Assembly (NCBI GenBank): GCA_029204225.1
Contig: CM055103.1
Location: 43,472,604 to 43,536,603 of the forward strand
DNA from: Diphasiastrum complanatum
Taxonomy: Eukaryota; Streptophyta; Lycopodiopsida; Lycopodiales; Lycopodiaceae
Length of the DNA: 64,000 nucleotides
Reading direction: 5' to 3'
In this document: one piece after another, positions 38,623-52,225 of the stretch
Layout: every line of letters begins with the position of its first letter
Position numbering within the stretch: the first letter of the stretch is position 1
The notes under the pieces: model-generated
The model's database searches: none
Seen by the model: only the letters and a program-made list of their open reading frames with translations
Told to the model about the DNA's origin: nothing
Translations under genes and position numbers: made by a program

Positions 38623-39600
38623 GTCCGCCTGTCTCTATACAAACATTCACTGTAAAATGGTGGCTACCTACTGCTGGACAATGCTACCAAATTGCGTGCT
38701 TGATGCCTCAAATCAAAGGAAATCCATCATATCTTTCAGCTTGCAAAAATATCCAATAGGTTCAAACGACCATTTGAGAATTATTCAAGCTCAAAAAACA
38801 TCAGAAATACACTATTTTTTTACTTTTTGAGACTCTTAATGGTGTCCAATCCCAACCAAACTTCATGAAAACCTTAGTACAACATCATTACACCTCTGAA
38901 AATTTGAATGCAAAATATTAGCCAAGGATTTCATGAATATCTCCAAAAATTTGAAAAAACCACCAAAACACCATGTTTTTTTTTACCATTTTTCAACCAT
39001 TTTTGCAATTTTTTGTGGATCAAACCCACGTGAAAGTGCAATCAGGACATATCTACTATAATTCAACTAAATTCAAGCACTAAAAGTTCTGATTTCAATC
39101 AATCATTGTTCATATAGCCCAAAATGACTAGATTTTGACCAAAAATAGCTATCTTTGACCATAACCATGGCATGAAATCATTAGAATCAATCATAATGAT
39201 TGGAAAAAAGCAAGTAAAATTCTGAAAACCGTTCATGAATAGTGGTTTTGATGAATTTCAAGCCAAAACATGGAATACTAGCTCAAAAATCGCAAAAAAC
39301 CGTCAAATATCCATAAATTTCCATTATTTTCTATGGAAAATCTCCATGATAATGATCATTAGGCTGAAAGCAAACCAAAATGGGAGAAGTCACTTACTTG
39401 GAGGTCAATTCCACCACCTGGAAGTAAAAATGCAAGGAGAAACACCAAAAAGCTGAGAAAAAGCAAAAAGCAACTCAACCTTATGATTGATGCAAAATCT
39501 GGCTCTGGTACCTTTAAAAGGATCCACCTAGATCCTCTTACATGCAACCAAAACCACCCAACCAACATGAAATGAATAGTCAATACCCTAACCACTTCAC
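38623..39600. other. Spacer, no gene seen
   Basis: AT-rich, no coding recognised. No primer-binding site follows the plus-orientation LTR end at 38622, so no new element begins here. Confidence 0.4.
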
Positions 39601-39605
39601 CCCCA

Positions 39606-40003
39606 AGCCACGATGATTGAATACAAGAGAGGTTGTGTACTAGACCAGATTTAGCATACACTGTTAGCACATTAAGTCAATTCATGTCTAATCCTAGGAT
39701 CTATCATTGGAAAGCATTAAAGAGAGTGATGAGATATATTCAGGGAAGTTTAGATCACATTCTGTGTTATGATGGAAATGTTATCGAGCCACTTGTCCTG
39801 CAAGGCTACTCCGACTCAGATTTTGGAGGAATAGTCTCCACCAGAAAATCTATCTCCGAGTTCTATTTCTATCTGGCAGGGGGACCATTTTCATGGACCT
39901 CAAGGAAGCATAAATTAGTCGCGCTTTGTTCGGCAGAGGCAGAATACATCGCAGCATGTCAAGCTTCAACAGAAGCTATAGGGACAATACAAAGTCCTAC
40001 TTA
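39606..40003 (+). pseudogene. Ty1/copia RNase H fragment, plus strand
   Basis: Reads CTRPDLAYTVSTLSQFMSNP, then YWHWKALKRVMRYI-like sequence (seen as IYHWKALKRVMRYIQGS), then GYSDSDFGG, STRKSISEFYFYL, PFSWTSRKHKLVALCSAEAEYIAAC. This is the RT end and the first two-thirds of the copia RNase H domain. The D and E catalytic positions of SDSDFGG and SAEAEY are kept, and the third Asp region is missing because the homology stops at EAIGTIQ. No LTR follows. It belongs to a different copia lineage from the fragment at 37670-38300 (different SDSDFGG and AEAEY wording). Confidence 0.87.
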
Positions 40004-40441
40004 GAATGGAGTGGTGGTGGTGGTTGGTTGTGGGTGTGAAGGCTTGGATTGTGAAAAAATCATATTCAAAACATCATAAATGAATCAATTGATCTTGAGC
40101 TAAATTCAAGTGCACATCTCTTTACATCAACAATGTAGAAAATATGCATCTATCATGATAGAACTTGAAAATTAATGCATAATTCATCAAGAAACCTAAG
40201 ATCCAATAGCCTATTGTCTCTGTCCATACTACACCATTCCAATAACATTGAACATGAATATTCTCCAAAGATAAAAGAGACTTGTTTAATATTTTCTCCA
40301 CGTTGGTATAGCTATTTATAACAAAAATAATATTGCCCTAAATTGGTAATTTTGTAGGAACTTACCAAAAACCCTAGTTTTACTAGCCTAGATGCAATGT
40401 ATCACCATCAACCAATAGTAATAGGTCCAAATAAGACCTTA

Positions 40442-41190
40442 TGTTGGATTTTTCTCCTGATGATCGACTAATCATTTTTAATATACACCCACTACATTAC
40501 CCAGGTCTGTAGTTTTATTTTTGTTTCTACACATTTTGCAGAAGTACACAGAAATTGCTCACAAATGGATTCTACAAGTAAATTTCCAAGAAGTACTAAC
40601 TGGATGGATGCCATCTCACTATGGCCATTATGGCCTACGTTATATGCTTAGTATAAATAACTGATCCTACTTCTACATTTCAATTCAAGCAAATCATTCA
40701 TACAACGCATTGAAGAAGAATCAAGTAGCAGCTCTCTTAAGCTTTCAAGTTTGAACACTCTTGAGCATTTTAGCTTAGTTCTTTTAGAGTTTTGCTATTA
40801 GCGCTTACTGCTTATCAATGGAAGTGCAAATCAGATAGAGTTTTCAGAGATAGTTTAGAGTATGCGGTTTCTATCTGCAATTTTTTTGAGCTCATCATTT
40901 TGCTGAATCAATCTATTTTGTATTGCGTTCAGTATTATGTCAAAATCTCTGTAATGTCATATTGCTTTTGTCTGATATTTCAGTTCTTCATTGTCTGGCC
41001 ACGTAATCACTTTAGCTCTGATGATTTTAAAGTTAGTTGCTAAAAGATTGAACGTGACTCTTGTCATCATGTTTTGTTCAATATTGATAGGCGTAGTCAT
41101 GCATTAGAAAAGTAGGCTCATTCCGCTGCGTCCGATAAGTCATTCACAAGCTTTGACTTGTCGTTATTGCATTATCACCTCTTTCCAACA
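40442..41190 (+). repeat. 5' LTR of copia element B
   Basis: Starts TGTTGGATTTTTCTCC at 40442 and ends CTTTCCAACA at 41190 (749 bp). It is bounded by a primer-binding site at 41191 and aligns with the LTRs at 45573-46278 and 4038-4824. A TATA-like TATAAATA lies at 40652-40659. The possible 5-bp flank is CCTTA; no 3' LTR is present to confirm a target duplication. Confidence 0.87.
40652..40659 (+). promoter_or_regulatory. TATA box of LTR B
   Basis: TATAAATA in the middle of the LTR, in the expected U3 position. The reverse-complement LTR at 45573-46278 has a matching TTTATAC at 46023-46029. Confidence 0.6.
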
Positions 41191-41202
41191 TGGTATCAGA
41201 GC
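41191..41202 (+). promoter_or_regulatory. Primer-binding site, element B
   Basis: TGGTATCAGAGC, an exact copy of the usual plant copia site complementary to initiator methionine tRNA, directly after the LTR end. Confidence 0.92.
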
Positions 41203-41269
41203 TCTAATATATAATATCAGAGCGTACCTTCATGATATCAGAGAGATCTGTTATACCAGGGCTCTAATA

Positions 41270-41293
41270 TTTGATATCTTTTGCGATATCAAA
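41270..41293 (+). other. Retrotransposon leader stem-loop (element B)
   Basis: TTTGATATC (41270-41278) and GATATCAAA (41285-41293) form a 9-bp stem around a 6-nt TTTTGC loop. The leader around it contains further GATATC and GCTCTAATA strings. The equivalent hairpin in element A is at 3955-3978. Confidence 0.5.
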
Positions 41294-41449
41294 TCGATAT
41301 CATATTTTTCAATTTGTGATATCAAATTTCAGTATCAAATAGTTGATTTCCAATTATAGCGCAGCAGGGTATCTCTCTCTTAGTGTCATCGATATCGACA
41401 GACTAAAGTTCTAGATAGATTCTCAGAGTAAAGCTGGTCTTATTGTAGA

Positions 41450-42090
41450 CAAGCTGAATGGATCCAATTACTACTTGTAAGAATTTAAGATGAAGATGTT
41501 GCTAATCGCCAATTAGTTGTGAGATGTTGTTACAACACAGAAGAGAAGCCTGAAGTCGACACAACCGACTCAAAATGGAAGTCAAGTATGGTAAAGCTTT
41601 TGTGCTTATTATTCTCAATATATCAGACACTCAGATTAGCCACGTAGCTGAAGCTCAAACTTCGAAACAAGTATGGGACATCCTGAGTTCAGTATATAAT
41701 GTGAAGGACGTGACTTCTAAGTTACATCTACGAAGAAAATTCTCACTCTCAAGATGTCAAATGGTGATTCAATTCAGAGTCGCGTTAAGCAGTTTAAAAT
41801 TCTCTTGCAATGGATGGCCGCTGTTGGATCAGTTGTAGACGATCAAGACGCAATCATGACATTGCTTTCAAGCTTGCCCTCTACATATGAGAACTAGGTG
41901 ATGATCATGTCGACACCCTCAGATTTAACTCTTACCAAAGTTATCACTATGTTGCTACAAGAAGACAATCGAAGAAGTCAAGACATTTCGTCAACTTCAT
42001 CATCTCGAACTCTATATGTCAACAAAGGCTCAAAACGATAGAAACATAAAAGCTCTAAGCAGTCCGCATCAAATCAAAAACTGACTCAAA
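41450..42090 (+). pseudogene. Ty1/copia gag (element B), frameshifted
   Basis: Plus-strand gag/UBN2 domain related to element A. It shows KAFVLIILNISDTQISHVAE, then VWDILSSVYNVKDVTSKLHL and RRKF, then a frame change near 41755 (homology continues as SNGDSIQSRVKQFKILLQW in another frame). A VVDDQDAIMTLLSSLPSTYEN-like stretch follows. Stops and frameshifts make it inactive. It lies directly downstream of LTR B, the primer-binding site and the leader. Confidence 0.85.
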
Positions 42091-42128
42091 ATCAAGAACA
42101 ATTATGAAATCCACAATAGAAGAAGAAG

Positions 42129-42660
42129 ATGTTCTATAAGTATTGCAAGCGTATTAATCATGAGATCCATGATTGTAGGGTTCTCAAAGCAAAGAATGCC
42201 AGCAAGCAACATGACCAGCAGGCGAATGCAGTCGCAGCACCTCCCGACATCAACATGGACAAAGGAGCATTTATGGTCAAAGACCGAAAAGCACTCTTGG
42301 ATAATTCCTGGTTTTTGGATTCTGGAGCTACTCAGCATATAACCAGTCATCATGAACATTTTCACTCCTATATGCCCTATAGCACAATAAGCTATATTCA
42401 TCTTGGCAACGACTATCAAAGGTGAAGGTACAATGAGATTGAGATTCTAGCATGATCAATTCAAACTATTATCAAATGTCTTGTATGTTTCTAAATTTTC
42501 TACAAACTTGCTATCAATAAGTAAAATCACTGATTCAGGTCATAAGGTAGAGTTCGAGTTTGATCAATGCCGAATTATCGATAGGACAAGTAAGATCCTT
42601 GCACTCGGCAAGAGGCATGAAAACTTATATAGATTGGCACATTGTTATTCTGATACCTCC
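42129..42660 (+). pseudogene. Ty1/copia zinc knuckle and protease (element B), truncated
   Basis: MFYKYCKRINHEIHDC is the gag zinc knuckle, with Tyr at the first Cys position exactly as in element A. The protease follows with SWFLDSGATQHIT, where the catalytic DSG is intact. A frameshift occurs near 42420, and the homology resumes with LYVSKFSTNLLSISKITDSG and YRLAHCYSDTS. It stops at about 42660, where element A continues into integrase. Element B is therefore only a 5' part; the sequence beyond is unrelated. Confidence 0.86.
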
Positions 42661-42730
42661 TTTCGCGCAAGACACTTCATTGATATGAAATGGAATACCC
42701 ACTATTTTTGGCATGCCCTGGTTTAACATG

Positions 42731-43660
42731 CTTTTTTTTTTTTTTAAAAGATGCAATGGTCATGGGATCGGAAAACTTTTTAGACTAACTTGTGCAAAGG
42801 CTTCCTTTATTATCTTGAACATTGTTGCTCCCAACTTCATTCATAATGCTATTAGTAATTAAAGTCTTAATTTTTTTTGTTTTGTTGTTACTTAACATTG
42901 ACTTCAAAGACTTTGTAGTTGAAATAGAACCTAATGATTTTCCAATGAAAATCTCATCCGCAAAATGGTCTTCAACAACCAATGTAGATCTGCATAGCAA
43001 ATATCATGTTTCGAAAATAGTTAGTAAAGATTTGGACACGTAGTCTCAATAATTGCTAAAATTCAAAAAAGTGATAACAAATAATGAACTGTGGAGTGTA
43101 TTAAATCAAAAAGCTCAAACACTATCAATAAAAATAAGCTAAAACTTTCTTTTCAGATAACCTCCTTTGGATGTTACTTTTTGCCTTTCTATTTAGCAAA
43201 TCCATGTCTTTTACCAGAGACAAATATGAAATATGCATGGATTGAAATGCCATTTTCATCTCATCATTACTAGTAGTAAAATCACATAAAGAAGACTAAC
43301 ATTTGAATTTCCTTCTTGAGGATCTCATTTTCCTCCAAACAAGTTTTCAACTTTATAGTTTTTTCTTGACTCTCCCTTGATATTTTATTAAATTCCTCTT
43401 CTAAAAATTGTATTCTTTGCAATGAATTTGATAAATGATCAATTGAGTTACTAAATTAAAATCATGATGTTGCAATGAATATGGATCAATAGGATACAAT
43501 GTTCCTGATGACCATAAACCTAAATGCTTTAGCTTTTCCTCCCTATAATGGGTCATATTAGAAGCTGATAATTTAGATTCTTTTGAATTTCTTGTTCTAA
43601 GCGGAGCATACTCTGGTAAAAGATCCACATGAAGATGATAAAGCTTAGCCATAAGCTAAA
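42731..43660 (-). pseudogene. Gene-like minus-strand remnant with coiled-coil segment
   Basis: Minus-strand frames read like a cellular protein rather than a transposon. At 43401-43652 is MAKLYHLHVDLLPEYAPLRT continuing to SGTLYPIDPYSLQHHDF. After a frame change near 43440, LEEEFNKISRESQEKTIKLK runs into CLEENEILKKEIQ, a likely coiled coil (about 43295-43430). Shorter frames follow at 43130-43260 (MDLLNRKAKSNIQRRLSEKK) and 42785-43000. A TTTTAG splice-acceptor-like site lies just before the first block, and a minus-strand poly(A) run of about 14 lies at 42731-42745. It could be a decayed processed copy or exons of a broken gene. I cannot name the family. Confidence 0.35.
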
Positions 43661-45572
43661 ATAACCAAAAAAAAAAAAAAAGTACCAAAGAACACAATAA
43701 CAATAACAGAGCTGGAGATACAATCTTGGAGATGGAGATGGTAGCCTCCCATATTTACAAAATGCCACAGTCCACATCTTTTTTGATTTTTTGAATGTCC
43801 CAACTATTGGGAGGGAATATTTCGACTTCTTAGGAAGCACATTTAATTGTGGTTAAGCGCTAGTGACGTTTGATGTCACACTCATAAGGTACATGGCATG
43901 CGCATGTAAAGACGTGCGGGCGGATACATAAAGAAGATGGAAAATGATATTTTGATTTTTTAGTGTTGTTTTTTTCTCTCTCTCCTACGAGGCATTTCTT
44001 ATAGGGCCCTCTTTGGGCCCATATTTTCTCTAATGCTCTTCCCTCTTGATATTGTTGATTTTTTGGGTGTGTAGAATGCATTTAAACTTGTATGGAATGA
44101 TTTCAGAAGTGTGAGTACTACTGTACAACTGCTGTAGTATGGACATGGATAGTAGGCACTTGGATTTTACTATTCTATGTGTATTTCCATGATTTTACCT
44201 AAACTAACATTCTAGAAATGAGATTTTCTACATTGTTGATCTTGTGTGATGTGCACCCAATTTAACCAAAGATCATAGATTCATTTATGACACATTTGCA
44301 TCTGATTTTTTTCACATTTGTCATATGTTACGAACAATGTATACGTAAAGTGTTGGTAACACCTCATCTTGAAATTGAAGAATGTTATTAGTGGCAACAA
44401 CCACTACTATAATATTTGCATGTTCCATTTCTTGAAGTGGTTCTATGCTTATTGTTAACACCTAACACAAAAACAGATTAAAACAAGAACTTTCCACAAC
44501 AACAAACCATCGAAGCACAAAGAGACTTCAAAAACTATGCGACAACTTAATTACCAAACAACATTGCTTGTTAGTCTTATAAAAAATGTAGAAATTTTTG
44601 AAAGCACATTGTTGTTTACATAAGAATTCCTCATATAAATGAGAACTATTGGTGGGTATACCTTCAAACAACTTTAACGAATGAACATGTTTGACCACAA
44701 ATTGTATCTTCAACAAGGCCTCTTCAAATTTGGTATTCCATATGACTTTCAAAATGATAAACCATATCAATTTTCTCTTGCATATAGATTACGTGCTAGC
44801 AAGTAGTATTCCAAGCACAAAAACTCTTAATTTCAATAAGCCATAACCTCTCCCAATTCCACTTCAAACATGTTGCCCATCCAGATCATAATTATAAACT
44901 AGCTTAGTAAGCAAGGTTGAAATGATCTCCTTGCTTGCTTTCCATATAAAATACAAAATATCTACACTCAGCTTACACCACTTTTTATTAGAATCCTCAG
45001 CACTAAACATATTAATATATTACCTATGTTGTCATATTTTCATCTAGTATATACAAACTAACAATCAAAAAAACTTGTGCAACTCTGGAAAACGACAAAA
45101 GATGAAGAGATGAGAAATATAAACTTGAGCTTGTCTATGAATTATCTCAAAATAATCAATGTATGGACCAAGGCCACATCGTTTCTAAGAGTCTTCTCCC
45201 AAAATTGTGTTTGTAATTAGAAAATTTCCTAAAGCCTTATGATAGCACCTATTTGGAAAAGCTATGAAATGCAAAACTTCCCAATCCAAATTCCTAGTTT
45301 CAAATTTATATTATAAGCAACCCTCGCTAACATTGAAATTGATGGCCCCACCTTATAATGACCGATCAAGAAACAAAAAAAGAAAATCAAAATTTTGCAA
45401 GAGCCACTCAGCCAAAGTGTAATTTATGTAAAAATTGTCAACTAGTTATGTTGATTTCATTTGGTTGTTTGTAGGCCAAAATGACATTTCAGCTTAGAGA
45501 TATGTTTATTTGTGTTAATAAGGCCTAAAAATAGTGTCATTACTATTTTTAGCAAATAGATAAAGTGATAAG
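43661..45572. other. Spacer, no firm gene
   Basis: Frames at 43553-44081 and 44528-44770 (minus) lack recognisable domains. The 44.8-45.3 kb stretch read on the minus strand has a vague resemblance to a LINE C-terminal region, too weak to call. The LTR at 45573 begins to the right. Confidence 0.35.
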
Positions 45573-46278
45573 TATTGGAAAGAGGTGATAATGCAATAAC
45601 GACAAGTCGAGGCTTGTGAATGACTTATCGAACGCAGCGGAATGAGCTTGCTTTCCTAATGCATGACGATGCCTATCAATATTGAACAAAACATGATGAC
45701 AAGAGTCACGTTCAATCTTTTAGCAACTAACTTTGAAATCATCAGAGCTAAAGTGATTACGTGATTCAGCAAAATGACGAGCACAAGACAATTACGGATA
45801 GAAACTGCATACTCTAAGTTAGCTTTGAAAACTCTGTCTAATTTGCACTTCCGTTGATAAGCGGTAAGCGCTTATAGAAAAACTCTAAAGATCTCTAAAG
45901 AATTGAGCTAGAATGCTCAAGAGTGTTCAAGCTTGAAAGCTTGAGAGAGCTACTACTTGATTCTACTTCAATGCATTACATGAATGAATTGCTTGAATTG
46001 AAATGTAGAAGTATGATCAGCTATTTATACTAAGTAGCTAACGGGCATCCAGTTGGACAGTTGATTTTAGGTTGTAGGTCATAATGGCCATAGTGAGATG
46101 GCACCCATCCAATTAGTACTTCTTGAAAATTTACTTGTAGAATCCATCTATGAGCGAAATCAATGTACTTCTGCAAACTGTGTAGAAACATGCATAAAAC
46201 TATAGAGCTGGTGGGTAATGTGTAGTGAATGAAGAAGATTAAAAATGATTAGTCGATCATCAGGAGAATAATCCAACA
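45573..46278 (-). repeat. 3' LTR of copia element C
   Basis: On the minus strand it starts TGTTGGATTATTCTCC (46278) directly after a polypurine tract, and ends near 45573 in the degraded form CTTTCCAATA. About 706 bp. It aligns with LTR B (40442-41190), sharing GATGATCGACTAATCATTTT, CTACAAGTAAATTT and CATCTCACTATGGCCATTAT. Confidence 0.85.
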
Positions 46279-46290
46279 CTCCCCCTTAAT
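46279..46290 (-). promoter_or_regulatory. Polypurine tract, element C
   Basis: Minus-strand ATTAAGGGGGAG immediately before the LTR start at 46278. Confidence 0.85.
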
Positions 46291-46865
46291 CTGAATCCAT
46301 GAATGCTTTGATCTTTAAACTTAGTTTTGCACAAAAATTTGTGTGCATCCAAGCTTAATGCTTTAGTACAAATATCTGTTGTCATATCTTGCGTCGACAA
46401 TACTGCAAGTCAACATCTTTGTCAAGAACTTTGCTTTTGACATAGTGATACTTAATTTTAATGTGCTTACTCCTAGAATGAAATCTAGGGTTGGTTGATA
46501 AAGCAGTGGCACTTTGATTATCAAAATAGAATTGTCGGACCATATTGATTCACATTGACATCTGAAAATAAGTTTCTCAGCCATATTTTTTCCTTTGTAG
46601 CTTGAGAGGCTGCGTATACTCTGATTCAGTGGAAGATAGAGCTATCGAAGTTTGCTTGCAACTGTTCCATGAAAATAGGACCATTGTTGAGAAAGAATGT
46701 AAATCCAGAAGTGGATTTACAAGTGTCTACATCTCCTGCCAAATTTGCACCCGAAAAACCACTGAGAATATTGATGTGTTATACCAAGATTGGTCATATA
46801 CTGACTTAAGGAACTGATTGCAAAAGCTATGGCTAGTCTGGTACAAATCATCACCTACATAAGAG
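46291..46865 (-). pseudogene. Ty1/copia RNase H (element C)
   Basis: Minus-strand RNase H with frameshifts: SGANLAGDVDTCKSTSGFTF, then FLNNGPIF, SIALSSTESEYTQP, KIWLRNLF-like, FDNQSATALSTNPRFHSRSK and HIKIKYHYVKSKVLDKDVDL. D, E and D catalytic positions are recognisable. The ADW triplet is ANL and several stops are present, so it is inactive. It is followed in the correct order by a polypurine tract and the 3' LTR. At about 46870 it abuts the gag of another copia element in the same orientation. Confidence 0.85.
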
Positions 46866-46871
46866 ATCCTA

Positions 46872-47468
46872 TTATCGAATGATAACCAATGCTTGGCAAA
46901 GCCTTTTGAATAGCAAGCTTTTAACAAGATTAGCATGATCATCCAACAAGCCATTAAGTATAACTTGAACAAGTTCTACCTCCTTAATGCTCTCATCAAT
47001 ACATGCTAACTCATCATTGAATGCTTTAACCCTTGAAACAAAAGCATGAGCACTCTCTTCCTTATTTTGCAAACTTTGAAAGATTTGTCTTCTTAGAGTC
47101 AACACTCTAGATGTATACTTGGATTCATAAAGCTTCTTCAAAGCTTCCCAAGCCTCCAAGGATGATGCGCACTTGCCAATATCCTTGAGTAGCTCATTGG
47201 TAACATTCATCTTGATCATGTGTAGAGCTTTGCTCTCTTGTCATACCTCACTTGATCTTGAGGTACTTGCAACAATCTCCATCAACTCATTCATCTCCAA
47301 TAAGGACTCTATCCTCACCTTCCAAGTAGAATAGTTGATTGAGGTAAGCCTATCATTGCTCTCCAACATAAAGCCTCCACTTGTAGCCATGCTGAAGTAA
47401 CCTGATCTTCTATTTCGACCTATTCCAATGCACAAAGCACTCTCTTGAATGTCAACAAATGAATTCAA
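46872..47468 (-). pseudogene. Ty1/copia gag of a second lineage
   Basis: Two minus-strand frames together make a gag/UBN2 domain. The first (47241-47468) has SNDRLTSINYSTWKVRIESL and the start ends LLEMNELMEIV. The second (46872-47219) continues with MIKMNVTNELLKDIGKCASS, AWEALKKLYESKYTSRVLTL, RRQIFQSLQNKEESAHAFVS and LVQVILNGLLDD. A stop separates the two. The wording differs from gag of elements A and B, so this is a distinct lineage. No LTR or primer-binding site was found to the right, and pol is missing to the left. Confidence 0.83.
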
Positions 47469-49869
<2,401 letters not shown>

Positions 49870-49870
<1 letters not shown>

Positions 49871-50100
49871 AAGCGAATATCTTGAATATCGATCGTCATT
49901 ATTGTGAATATTGATCATGTGAATATTGATAGTGAATATTGTGAATATTAGTAGTGACTACTGTGGATATTGATCGTAGTGACTATTGTGGATACTGATC
50001 GTAATTATTATGAATTGATTGTGAACACTCGTGAAAGCTTTTCTTGAATATTGAAATATTCTTAGTGATTATTGTGAATATTGATCATGAATACTCATGC
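49870..50100. repeat. Degenerate GTGAATATTGATC minisatellite
   Basis: Strings of the type GTGAATATTGATCGT recur at least eight times in altered form (for example near 49873, 49901, 49920, 49968, 50074). The copies vary in length, so it is an old imperfect array of about 230 bp. Confidence 0.75.
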
Positions 50101-50930
50101 ATCCTTGCCACCTTTTTAAAATTCCAAAATGACGGACATATTTCATGGTCAAAATATCATACCCCTTGTAAGAAACTATCATAAAATGAAGGTCACCTAT
50201 GTGTTAGCAAAATCATTTTATACGTAATTCTTAGTCATTTTAAATCCCAATACATTGCAATCATAGTTCTACACTTATAAAAACTTCAACTACTTTTGTG
50301 ATAGTGATATTGATAGTGTAAGCTCTTGCAACTTAAAACATTAATAAAAAACAAATGAATCTCACGATCAATTAAGTTACTAATACTTACCTCTTTAGCC
50401 AAATAGTTTATAGATGCATCACAAAGAAAAGAATGAAATTTTTACTATATGAGTTTTCTTTTTCAATCTAACAACACCAATATGGCAAGACGAGCCAACA
50501 GGGTTGGCTGAGCTGATTAGCTTGACATCCAAATTTTGTTTGGTCCTAAGTTCGAGTCTCCCCTTGAAAACCAAAAAGCATTACGGCAAGGCCAACACAA
50601 TGACTTGGCCTATTTGATTAGCTTGATGTTTTCTGTCGGATGCCGATGCTCAGCAAGCAACCGCTGCCACAGTGTGTCATGATTCTTTCAAAACAATTTT
50701 GCATGGTATCGAAGTTTCTTTTAAGTTCTAGACTCCCTTTGAAAACCAAGAAGCATTATGGCAGGTCTAATTTCTCTCTCCAGCCTTTGCAATGTTGCAG
50801 CAATGCCTCTTCGAGTAGAGAAGACGCTCCTCGTATCTTAACAGCACAACCGAATTTGAATCCCATGCCGTTTAGATTTTTTCACAGCCGTTCGGATCTT
50901 AACCCGTTCTCCTTCATGGAAACCAGTGCA
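50101..50930. other. Spacer, unassigned ORF at 50640-51002
   Basis: A 120-codon plus-strand frame (50640-51002) has no recognisable family; its N-terminal part overlaps a repeated phrase (AAAACCAAAAAGCATTACGGC near 50568 and AAAACCAAGAAGCATTATGG near 50742), so at least part is repeat-derived. Confidence 0.35.
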
Positions 50931-51165
50931 AGGGTCCACGTGTCTACTGGTGCACGTGGCAGACATCCAATTGGTAGGGCGTCGAAGGTGTCGCTGCACT
51001 AAGCCTCCCTTCTCTTCTCTTCTCTTGGTCGAAATCGTAAACGGAAAATGGAAAAATGGCGGGGATTTGTGTCAGTCACGCTCAGCTTTTCTCATTCCAG
51101 ATTCTTTACGCCATCGCCAAGACAAACAGACATGGAACAGAGCAAATCATCGAAAGAGAGGTACA
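50931..51165 (+). promoter_or_regulatory. Possible promoter and first exon
   Basis: Locally GC-richer. Two ACGTG cores occur in CCACGTGTCTACTGGTGCACGTGG (50937-50960), each a G-box-like site, followed by a CT-rich tract (TTCTCTTCTCTTCTCTTGG, near 51010). ATG at 51132 opens MEQSKSSKER and reaches a plant-like donor AGAG|GTACAA at about 51160. No downstream exon with recognisable protein was found, so this may be a relic or a non-coding transcript start. Confidence 0.3.
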
Positions 51166-51179
51166 ATCAATCCCTTTGC

Positions 51180-51525
51180 ATCTTCACTGAAAGCATTATT
51201 CTAGATCTTGATCGAGCGTGTCAATTATTTGCAAAATAAAAAGCAAACTGAAAGCATTTATCAATCTGTCAGTTATTTGCAAAATAAGATTGTGAACTGA
51301 AAGCAGTATTCCTGATCTTGATTGAGCATTTCAGTGCACGTGAATCTGTAAACTGCAAAAATAGTACTATGTTCGTGGTCTTGATGCAGCGTCCCAGTCA
51401 GTCTATCAGTCTGTCAATCAATTGCGAGATAAAATCTGTGCACTGAAGCAATAGTCGTGATCTTGACTAAGCGTTTTAGTGAAGTTGAATCTGTAAATTG
51501 CAAAAAGATACTCTGTTTAATATGG
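51180..51525. repeat. Local degenerate tandem repeats
   Basis: A unit of roughly 120-130 bp recurs imperfectly about three times, marked by GATCTTGATTGAGCATTTCA-like strings (near 51208, 51315, 51457), GTGAATCTGTAAACTGCAAAA-like strings (near 51340, 51485) and TCAATCTGTCAGTTATTTGC-like strings. Confidence 0.6.
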
Positions 51526-51753
51526 ATCAACATAACAGGATATATCCATTAATGAAACTGGCTTTATGCAGCATTTGGAATGGCAAAGAGCAATCATGGA
51601 AATTAATTTCGTGTTACGAACAATCTCGCTGAGAGGGAAGCACCATGGCCTTCTGGTAACCTACTGACGTAGTAGTGTCTTCAATCACTCAATGCTGAAC
51701 GATCGATAAGGACTATTGACGTGAACTCTGTAATTAACTCAAATGCAAAGAAT

Positions 51754-51859
<106 letters not shown>

Positions 51860-52069
51860 AATATAACTTCAGGAGTTTAAGTAGCCAATAATAAGGATAG
51901 TTTGGGAGTAATGGTAGTAGCAACTCATAGAGCCACCCTGGCTAAGCTGCCATTTATCAAAAAAAAGACGAGGGAAGGATTTTTCCCTCCTCAGGTCTTA
52001 TCCAACGATTTCAGACGCTTCATATCACATAATGATATTGAATGCATCATGGAGGCTCTTCAATGGGTG

Positions 52070-52225
52070 AGTGTAGGGCCACACCACCGTTGTCGTGGCA
52101 GTGGTGGTGGCCCACAGATCTGAAGGTGGAGAATGATACCACTGTTTTGGAAAGACAGTGTATCATTCCCCATCTCCACTAGATGGTTGCTGCACCACCA
52201 CTGCAATGACAGTGGTGGTGCAAAA
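52070..52225. repeat. Hairpin-forming inverted repeat
   Basis: Arms of about 60 bp at 52077-52139 and 52155-52220 pair imperfectly: GGTGGAGAATGATAC with GTATCATTCCCCATCTCC, and CACCACCGTTGTCGTGGCAG with CTGCAATGACAGTGGTGGTG. The apical loop is about 15 nt. It could be a MITE core or a transcript hairpin. No coding. Confidence 0.7.

Noticed and set aside
44528-45350. A further LINE zinc-binding region on the minus strand
   Set aside because: Only a vague resemblance across many stops; no Cys/His knuckle can be pointed to.
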